Source: Bog-473 sp964457065 (lineage in GTDB: Bacteria > Actinomycetota > Acidimicrobiia > Acidimicrobiales > RAAP-2). From it: 8,524 nucleotides of DNA. Under the pieces are notes generated by a model. That model was not told the origin of the DNA. It did not search any database and worked only from the letters and a program-made list of their open reading frames with translations. The stretch spans positions 1 through 8,524 of the forward strand of contig CAYWDQ010000133.1 of NCBI GenBank assembly GCA_964457065.1, read 5' to 3'. A program made the position numbers and the translations under genes. Position 1 is the stretch's first letter. Every line of letters starts with the position of its first letter. Positions 1 to 4,611 of this stretch are shown piece after piece.

Positions 1-437
1 GCCTCGATCGTCCCCCGTGCCACGTCGATCGTGATCTCGAGTGCGGGGTCCTTCGCCACCGCGTCGAGCAGGGCGCGGTCGAGCTCCTCGGTGACCTGCA
101 CCGGGAGCAGCCCCTGCTTGGTGCAGTTGTTGCGGAAGATGTCGGCGAAGCGCGACGAGACCACGGCCTGGAACCCGAAGTCCATGAGCGCCCACACGGC
201 GTGCTCGCGGGAAGAGCCGGTGCCGAAATTGTGCCCGGCCACCAGGATCGTGGCCCCCACGAACTCGGGGTTGTTGAGCACGAAGTCTCGGTCGTCGCGC
301 CACTCCGAGAAGAGCCCGGCGCCGAAGCCGGTCCGCTCCACGCGCTTGAGCCAGTCCGAGGGGATGATCTGATCGGTGTCGACGTCAGTGCGGTCGAGGG
401 GAACGGCACGGCCGGTGACGACGACGACGGCTTCCAT
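1..437 (-). CDS. leuD: 3-isopropylmalate dehydratase small subunit (partial, C-terminus off the left edge)
   Basis: LeuD pairs with LeuC to form cytosolic isopropylmalate isomerase, which interconverts 2- and 3-isopropylmalate via dehydration and rehydration; with citramalate it makes 3-methylmalate. About 145 N-terminal residues are visible of the roughly 200 usual for bacterial LeuD, so about a quarter is missing beyond position 1. The start ATG (437-435) overlaps the leuC stop as TGATG and has a GGAGG ribosome site 10 bases upstream. The N-terminus carries the family pattern DRTDVDTDQIIP (residues 15-26), and the substrate-loop motif GSSREH is at residues 74-79, followed by a conserved RFADIFRNNC stretch. 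No frameshift is seen. The neighbouring leuC makes the assignment secure; a homoaconitase-type small subunit is unlikely in this context. Confidence 0.96.
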   Translation of the reverse strand, partial: MEAVVVVTGRAVPLDRTDVDTDQIIPSDWLKRVERTGFGAGLFSEWRDDRDFVLNNPEFVGATILVAGHNFGTGSSREHAVWALMDFGFQAVVSSRFADIFRNNCTKQGLLPVQVTEELDRALLDAVAKDPALEITIDVARGTIE

Positions 438-1840
438 CAGTCCAGATCCTCCGGTAGAGCGAACGTCCCGGCCACCGCGGTGGCGGCGGCGACGGCGGGG
501 GAGACGAGGTGGGTGCGCCCGCCACGCCCCTGACGGCCCTCGAAGTTGCGGTTCGAGGTCGACGCGCAGCGCTCACCGACGGCGAGCTTGTCCGGGTTCA
601 TGGCCAGGCACATGGAGCAGCCCGGCTCGCGCCACTCGAAGCCGGCCGCCATGAACACCTTGTCCAGGCCCTCGTTCTCCGCCTGCGCTTTGACCCGGTG
701 CGAGCCGGGCACGGCGAGGGCGCGCAGGCCGGGGCGGATCGTCCGTCCCTCGAGCACGGCGGCAGCGGCCCGGAAGTCCTCGATGCGCGAGTTCGTGCAG
801 CTGCCCAGGAACACCGTGTCGACCGGGATCTCCCGCAGCGGCGTCCCGGCCTGGAGCCCCATGTAGGCGAGCGCGCGCTCGGCGGCCTCCCGGTCCCCGG
901 GGTCGGCCATGGAGGCGGGGTCGGGCACCGATCCCGCGATGGGCGCCACCTGCGCCGGGTTCGTGCCCCAGGTGACGTGGGGCGTGATGGCCGCGGCGTC
1001 GAGGACGACCTCCTTGTCGAACGTCGCCCCCTCGTCGGTCGGCAGGGTGCGCCAGTAGGACAGCGCGGCGTCCCAGGCCTCGCCCACCGGCGCGTGGTCG
1101 CGGCCCTTCACGTAGTCGAACGTCGTCTCGTCCGGCGCCACCAGGCCGGCCCGCGCCCCGCCCTCGATCGACATGTTGCACAGCGTCATCCGGCCCTCCA
1201 TGGAGAGGCCCCGGATGGCCGAGCCGCGGTACTCGATCACGTGGCCCATGCCACCGCCGGTGCCGATGGCGCCGATGACCGCCAGCGCGACGTCCTTGGC
1301 GGTCACGCCGGGGGCCAGCTCGCCCTCGACCGTCACCGCCATCGTCTTCGGCCGCACCTGGGGCAGCGTCTGGGTGGCCAGCACGTGCTCCACCTCGCTG
1401 GTGCCGATGCCGAAGGCGAGCGCGCCGAAGGCCCCGTGGGTCGAGGTGTGGCTGTCACCGCAGACGATCGTCATGCCGGGCTGCGTCCAGCCCTGCTCGG
1501 GCCCGATGATGTGGACGATGCCCTGGTTGGCGTCGCCCATCGGGTAGCAGGTGATGCCGAACTCGGCCGTGTTGTCGTCGAGGACCTTGAGCTGCTGGGC
1601 CGAGACGGGGTCGGCGACCGGCTTGTCGATGTCGGTGGTGGGGACGTTGTGGTCCGCCGTCGCCACGGTGAGGTCGGGCCGCCGCACGGTGCGCCCGGCC
1701 AGGCGCAACCCGTCGAAGGCCTGCGGCGAGGTCACCTCGTGCACCAGGTGCAGGTCGATGAACAGCAGGTCGGGCTCGCCCTCGGCCGCGTGGACGACGT
1801 GCGCGTCCCAGATCTTCTGGCTGAGGGTACGCGGCGCCAT
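437..1840 (-). CDS. leuC: 3-isopropylmalate dehydratase large subunit
   Basis: LeuC is the catalytic, [4Fe-4S]-binding subunit of isopropylmalate isomerase, acting with LeuD in leucine synthesis and on citramalate when CimA supplies it. From ATG 1840 it is 467 residues, the normal length for bacterial LeuC. The three cluster cysteines are present with family spacing: Cys348 in GSCTNS, and Cys408 and Cys411 in PGCSMC. The active-site motif CGDSHTSTHG is at residues 127-136, and DHNVPT lies near residues 63-68. A TTG one codon upstream (1843) would lengthen the protein by one residue, but ATG 1840 gives the same one-base TGATG overlap with greA that leuC makes with leuD. No Shine-Dalgarno-like sequence sits close before the start, so translation probably depends on ribosomes finishing greA. 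Very secure call. Confidence 0.98.
   Translation of the reverse strand: MAPRTLSQKIWDAHVVHAAEGEPDLLFIDLHLVHEVTSPQAFDGLRLAGRTVRRPDLTVATADHNVPTTDIDKPVADPVSAQQLKVLDDNTAEFGITCYPMGDANQGIVHIIGPEQGWTQPGMTIVCGDSHTSTHGAFGALAFGIGTSEVEHVLATQTLPQVRPKTMAVTVEGELAPGVTAKDVALAVIGAIGTGGGMGHVIEYRGSAIRGLSMEGRMTLCNMSIEGGARAGLVAPDETTFDYVKGRDHAPVGEAWDAALSYWRTLPTDEGATFDKEVVLDAAAITPHVTWGTNPAQVAPIAGSVPDPASMADPGDREAAERALAYMGLQAGTPLREIPVDTVFLGSCTNSRIEDFRAAAAVLEGRTIRPGLRALAVPGSHRVKAQAENEGLDKVFMAAGFEWREPGCSMCLAMNPDKLAVGERCASTSNRNFEGRQGRGGRTHLVSPAVAAATAVAGTFALPEDLD
448..452 (-). promoter_or_regulatory. Ribosome binding site of leuD
   Basis: GGAGG on the minus strand lies inside the last codons of leuC, 10 bases before the leuD ATG. 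leuD can therefore recruit ribosomes itself as well as by re-initiation at the TGATG overlap. This contrasts with leuC, which has no such site. Confidence 0.7.
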
Positions 1841-2340
1841 CAACGGGTCACGTCGACGATGTGGACCTTGAGCATGCCGCCGGGCGCCTGGTACTCGACG
1901 GCGTCCCCCGCGCTGCGCCCCACCAGCACCTGGCCCAGGGGTGAGCTGGGCGAGACGACGGGCAGGTCCCCCTGGCGCTCCTCGATGGAGCCCACGAAGA
2001 ACTTCTGGGTGTCGTCCTCGTCGTCACCCTCGTAGCGGAGCTCCACCGTGCTGCCGAGCGAGACGGAACCGTCCCCCGCCCCGGACTCGTCGACGATCTC
2101 GACCTCCTTCAACATCGCCTGGAGCTGGCGGATGCGCGATTCCATCTTCCCCTGGGCGTCCTTGGCCGCGTGGTAGTCGCCGTTCTCGCTCAGGTCGCCC
2201 AGCGCGCGGGCCGCCTCGATGTGCTGGGCGATCTCCACCCGGCCGCGTGTCGTCAGATCCTCCAGCTCGGCCACCAGCCGGTCGTGGGTGGCCTGGGTCA
2301 GCTTGGTCGTCTCGGTCTGGTTGGCGGATGCGTTGGTCAC
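1840..2340 (-). CDS. greA: Transcription elongation factor GreA
   Basis: GreA enters the secondary channel of RNA polymerase and stimulates cleavage of backtracked RNA, rescuing stalled complexes. The gene encodes 166 residues, typical for GreA. Residues about 13-85 form the N-terminal coiled-coil hairpin; its tip carries the conserved acidic pair in GDLSEN (Asp49 and Glu52), followed by GDYHAAKDAQ. Residues about 90-166 form the FKBP-like C-terminal domain, with the conserved SPLGQVLVGRSAGDAVE stretch near the end. The start is GTG 2340, preceded by GGAGG at a 7-base distance; the open frame continues upstream without family resemblance, so longer starts are rejected. The stop (1842-1840) overlaps the leuC ATG by one base. 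Being the first gene of a leucine operon is unusual for greA, which is more often monocistronic or next to unrelated genes. Loss of coupling would affect leuC. Confidence 0.96.
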   Translation of the reverse strand: MTNASANQTETTKLTQATHDRLVAELEDLTTRGRVEIAQHIEAARALGDLSENGDYHAAKDAQGKMESRIRQLQAMLKEVEIVDESGAGDGSVSLGSTVELRYEGDDEDDTQKFFVGSIEERQGDLPVVSPSSPLGQVLVGRSAGDAVEYQAPGGMLKVHIVDVTR

Positions 2341-2347
2341 GGCGTGT

Positions 2348-2352
2348 CCTCC
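2348..2352 (-). promoter_or_regulatory. Ribosome binding site that fixes the greA start
   Basis: A perfect GGAGG on the minus strand, 7 bases before GTG 2340. It decides the start among several possible codons in a long open frame that runs on upstream. Confidence 0.8.
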
Positions 2353-2402
2353 GGGAGGCGGGTGCGCAGGCGGCGGGGCGGTGCACCGCGCCGGCAGCGA
2401 CA

Positions 2403-2408
2403 AGGCTA
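2403..2408 (-). promoter_or_regulatory. Candidate -10 box for the greA-leuCD operon
   Basis: TAGCCT on the minus strand fits the actinobacterial TANNNT -10 pattern and would start transcription near 2396, giving a 5' leader of roughly 55 bases before greA. No convincing TTGAC-like -35 is seen 16-19 bases upstream, where a GC-rich palindrome lies instead. Weak call resting on one hexamer and its placement. Confidence 0.25.
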
Positions 2409-2410
2409 AT

Positions 2411-2427
2411 CGGCCCCGCCGGGGCCG
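2411..2427. repeat. Perfect GC palindrome in the divergent control region
   Basis: CGGCCCC-GCC-GGGGCCG is a perfect 7-bp inverted repeat with a 3-base spacer. It has no T-run on either strand, so it is not an intrinsic terminator. It lies just upstream of the candidate greA -10 box and upstream of the leuB promoter candidate, where a repressor or activator could sit. In a GC-rich genome such a palindrome can also arise by chance. Confidence 0.35.
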
Positions 2428-2449
2428 CCGGTCGCCGCAGCACCCGTTG

Positions 2450-2478
2450 TTGACGGGGCGGGCCCGCTGCGAGAGACT
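2450..2478 (+). promoter_or_regulatory. Candidate promoter for the leader and leuB-ilvE-cimA
   Basis: TTGACG (2450-2455) and GAGACT (2473-2478) are separated by the optimal 17 bases. The -35 matches the housekeeping consensus at five of six positions. The -10 differs at one position from TAGACT, a common high-GC actinobacterial form, but matches TATAAT at only three. The predicted start falls near A2485, three bases before the ATG of the leader frame, or at that ATG (A2488) if initiation is shifted. The leader message would then be leaderless or nearly so, consistent with the lack of a good ribosome site there. Confidence 0.5.
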
Positions 2479-2487
2479 GGTGCGACC

Positions 2488-2526
2488 ATGCACCGTTCCG
2501 AGCACCTCGTAGGCATTATTCACTAG
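2488..2526 (+). CDS. Putative branched-chain amino acid leader peptide, 12 residues
   Basis: ATG 2488 to TAG 2526 encodes MHRSEHLVGIIH. Five consecutive residues are Leu-Val-Gly-Ile-Ile, four of them branched-chain. They are encoded CTC GTA GGC ATT ATT; GTA and especially ATT are rare here, since the downstream genes use ATC for nearly all isoleucines (single ATT codons are seen in ilvE, cimA and the hydrolase). A hairpin starts at the stop codon and an intrinsic terminator follows before leuB, which is the layout of a ribosome-mediated attenuator. There is no Shine-Dalgarno sequence at a normal distance (GAGAG ends 12 bases before the ATG), so leaderless translation from the promoter just upstream is the likely mode. 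The peptide itself probably has no function beyond its codons. Translation is inferred, not shown. Confidence 0.6.
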   Translation: MHRSEHLVGIIH

Positions 2527-2550
2527 GCGCGCACCACCCCCCGCGCGCCT
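2525..2550 (+). promoter_or_regulatory. Leader RNA hairpin between leader peptide stop and terminator
   Basis: AGGCGCGC (2525-2532) pairs perfectly with GCGCGCCT (2543-2550) around a 10-base loop, giving an 8-bp, nearly all-GC stem. Its left arm includes the last two bases of the leader stop codon, so a ribosome at the end of the leader would cover it. It ends just before the terminator stem, with no direct overlap. A pause hairpin is one reading. Another is that its right arm, when free, pairs weakly with the terminator (2546-2550 with 2569-2573) as an antiterminator. The role is inferred. Confidence 0.6.
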
Positions 2551-2553
2551 TCG

Positions 2554-2579
2554 AACCGTCCACAGAGTGGGCGGTTTTT
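2554..2579 (+). terminator. Intrinsic terminator in the leuB leader (attenuator)
   Basis: AACCGTCCAC (2554-2563) pairs with GTGGGCGGTT (2567-2576) around the loop AGA: ten base pairs including one G-U. The RNA then ends in a run of five U (2575-2579, two of them in the stem). It points along the plus strand and lies about 56 bases before the leuB start. The genes to its left are on the other strand, so there is no upstream plus-strand gene to terminate; its target can only be the transcript that leads into leuB. On the minus strand there is no T-run after the stem, so it is not bidirectional. Strong structural call. Confidence 0.85.
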
Positions 2580-2618
2580 CAATTTCCGGGCCGGTACGCA
2601 CCGGGACGAGCACGAGAC

Positions 2619-2625
2619 AAGGGAG
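2619..2625 (+). promoter_or_regulatory. Ribosome binding site that decides the leuB start
   Basis: AAGGGAG ends one base before ATG 2627 and ten bases before GTG 2636. The spacing is impossible for the ATG and acceptable for the GTG, so GTG 2636 is preferred. An even earlier GTG at 2567 is in frame but lies in the terminator hairpin. Confidence 0.6.
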
Positions 2626-2635
2626 AATGGGGACT

Positions 2636-3676
2636 GTGACCAGGCATCGGGTGGCCGTCATCGGCGGCGACGGCATCGGGCCGGAGGTCTGCGCCGAGGC
2701 CCTCAAGGTCGTGGCGGCGGCGGGTGTCGACCTCGACACCACCTACTTCGAACTCGGGGCGGCGCGCTACCTGCGCGACGGCGTCGTCCTGCCGGACGAG
2801 ACCCTCGCCGAGCTGCGGGGCTTCGACGCCATCCTCCTCGGTGCCATCGGCCCGCCGGTCGGTGACACGGCCGTCCCGCCCGGGACCCTCGAGCGCGGCA
2901 TGCTGCTCCGCCTGCGCTTCGACCTCGATCTCTACGTCAACCTGCGCCCCTTCGCCGGCATCCCCGGATCGGTCGCCGCCGGGGCCGACTTCGTGGTCAT
3001 CCGGGAGAACACCGAGGGTACCTACGCCGGCGAAGGCGGCTTCCTGCGCAAGGGGACCCCGCACGAGGTGGCCACCCAGGGCTCGGTCAACACGCGACAC
3101 GGCGCCGAGCGCTGCGCGCGCTTCGCGTTCGACCTGGCCAGCAGCCGGCCGGGCCGCCACCTGACCCTGGTGCACAAGACCAACGTGCTCACCTTCGCGG
3201 GCGACCTCTGGCACCGCACCGTCAGCGAGGTCTCGGCCGAGTACCCCGACATCGACTGGGACTACAACCACGTCGACGCCGCCTGCATCTATTTGGTGGA
3301 GGACCCGAAGCGCTACGACGTCATCGTCACTGACAACCTCTTCGGCGACATCCTGACCGACTTGGCCGGCGCGGTCAGCGGCGGCATCGGCTTCGCGGCA
3401 TCGGCCAACCTGAACCCGGCCCGGACGGGGCCGTCGCTCTTCGAGCCCGTGCACGGTGCCGCGCACGACATCGCCGGCCAGGGCATCGCCAACCCGCTGG
3501 CCGCCATCCACTCGGCCGCGCTCATGCTTGAGCACCTCGGCGAGATCGACGCCGCCACCCGCATCGTCAAGGCCGTCGCCGAGCAGACCGACGACATGTC
3601 CAACCCCGACATCCCCACATCCAACGAGCAGCTGTCCACGACCGCCGTGGGCGACGCGATCGCAGAAAGGCTCTAG
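2636..3676 (+). CDS. leuB: 3-isopropylmalate dehydrogenase
   Basis: LeuB is an NAD-dependent, Mg/Mn-dependent cytosolic dehydrogenase that oxidatively decarboxylates 3-isopropylmalate to 2-oxoisocaproate; it also converts 3-methylmalate to 2-oxobutanoate in the citramalate route. From GTG 2636 it has 346 residues, close to actinobacterial LeuB (about 336-350). Visible family features are GGDGIGPEV at residues 10-18, substrate arginines Arg92, Arg94 (hence LRLRFDLDL), Arg104 and Arg123 (RENTEG), Tyr130, Lys181 in HKTNVL, Asp214 in HVDAA, the metal ligands Asp238 and Asp242 in TDNLFGDILTD, and the C-terminal FEPVHGAAHDIAGQG stretch. The RENTEG-TYAG form and overall sequence resemble actinobacterial LeuB rather than enteric LeuB. 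It heads a unit with ilvE (5-bp gap) and lies behind an attenuator. Isocitrate or tartrate dehydrogenases are related but the context argues against them. Confidence 0.96.
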   Translation: MTRHRVAVIGGDGIGPEVCAEALKVVAAAGVDLDTTYFELGAARYLRDGVVLPDETLAELRGFDAILLGAIGPPVGDTAVPPGTLERGMLLRLRFDLDLYVNLRPFAGIPGSVAAGADFVVIRENTEGTYAGEGGFLRKGTPHEVATQGSVNTRHGAERCARFAFDLASSRPGRHLTLVHKTNVLTFAGDLWHRTVSEVSAEYPDIDWDYNHVDAACIYLVEDPKRYDVIVTDNLFGDILTDLAGAVSGGIGFAASANLNPARTGPSLFEPVHGAAHDIAGQGIANPLAAIHSAALMLEHLGEIDAATRIVKAVAEQTDDMSNPDIPTSNEQLSTTAVGDAIAERL

Positions 3677-3681
3677 CCGCC

Positions 3682-4611
3682 ATGCCCATCACCCCGACGG
3701 AGAAGATCTGGATGGACGGCGAGCTGGTCGACTGGGCCGACGCCACGGTGCACGTCCTCACGCACACCATGCACTACGGCTCCGGCGTCTTCGAGGGCAT
3801 CCGCGCCTACCCGACCAGCCGAGGCGTGGCCGTGTTCCGGCTGGGGGACCACATCCGCCGGCTGTTCGCCTCGGCGAAGGTCTTCATGATCGAGGTCCCG
3901 TACACGGTGGACGACATCATTGAGGCCACGCGGCTCGTGGTCCGCGAGAGCGGGCTGCAGGACGGCTGCTACATCCGGCCGCTCATCTACCTCGGCTACG
4001 GCGAAATGGGCCTCAACCCCCTGCCCTGCCCGGTGAACGTCTCCGTGGCCGCCTGGCCGTGGGGCACCTACCTGGGCGACGAGGGCATCGCCAACGGCGT
4101 GTCGTGCAAGATCAGCTCGTGGCAGCGGCACGACCCCAACGCGGTGCCGACGGCGGCCAAGGGCACGGGCATGTACGTGAACTCGTCACTGGCCAAGGTC
4201 GAGGCGATCAAGGCCGGCTACGACGAGGCCATCCTGCTGGCGCCCAACGGCCGGGTCAGCGAGTGCACCGGCGAGAACATCTTCATCGTGCGTGACGGCG
4301 TGCTGATCACGCCGCCCACCTCCGATGCCGGGGCGCTCGAGGGCATCACGCAGAACTCCGTCGAGACGATCGCGGGCGACCTGGGGATCGAGGTGCGCCA
4401 CGAGCACATCATCCGCACGGACCTCTACCTGGCCGACGAGGCCTTCCTGACCGGCACCGCGGCGGAGGTGGTGCCCATCCGCGCCGTCGACGACCGTCCG
4501 GTGGGCACGGGGCGCCCGGGACGGATCACCAAGGAGCTCCAGCAGACCTACTTCGCCACCGTCCGCGGCGAGGTGGACCAGTACAAGGAATGGCTGGACC
4601 ATGTCGACTGA
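3682..4611 (+). CDS. ilvE: Branched-chain amino acid aminotransferase
   Basis: IlvE is a PLP-dependent class IV aminotransferase that carries out the last step of Ile, Leu and Val synthesis, using glutamate as amino donor. At 309 residues it matches the length of Escherichia coli IlvE. Lys160 in PTAAKGTGMYVNSSLAK is the Schiff-base lysine at the same position as in E. coli. Other class IV marks are HTMHYGSGVFEGIRAY (28-43), the YIRP motif (97-100), the SECTGENIF loop, GALEGITQNSV, and LADEAFLTGTAAEV near the C-terminus. It starts 5 bp after leuB, with AAAGG 11 bases before the ATG, and its last 11 bases overlap the start of cimA, so the three genes are one transcription unit. D-amino acid aminotransferase or aminodeoxychorismate lyase share the fold but lack this close match. 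Confidence 0.96.
   Translation: MPITPTEKIWMDGELVDWADATVHVLTHTMHYGSGVFEGIRAYPTSRGVAVFRLGDHIRRLFASAKVFMIEVPYTVDDIIEATRLVVRESGLQDGCYIRPLIYLGYGEMGLNPLPCPVNVSVAAWPWGTYLGDEGIANGVSCKISSWQRHDPNAVPTAAKGTGMYVNSSLAKVEAIKAGYDEAILLAPNGRVSECTGENIFIVRDGVLITPPTSDAGALEGITQNSVETIAGDLGIEVRHEHIIRTDLYLADEAFLTGTAAEVVPIRAVDDRPVGTGRPGRITKELQQTYFATVRGEVDQYKEWLDHVD

Noticed and set aside
509..2035. A 508-codon open frame on the plus strand over leuC and greA
   Set aside because: leuC on the other strand has all cluster cysteines and active-site motifs; the plus-strand product shows no recognisable domain.
2480..2512. Alternative short frame from GTG 2480 (RPCTVPSTS) as the leader peptide
   Set aside because: It contains only one branched-chain residue after the start, ends before the hairpins, and the promoter would place its start codon outside the transcript.
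2488..2635. T-box riboswitch in the leuB leader
   Set aside because: No T-box-like TGGNACCGCGG motif or long specifier stem is present between the promoter and the terminator; the leader is too short for a T-box.
2341..2742. N-terminal extension of greA up to position 2742
   Set aside because: GTG 2340 has an ideal GGAGG and gives the family length; the extension reads through the divergent promoter region and has no GreA-like sequence.
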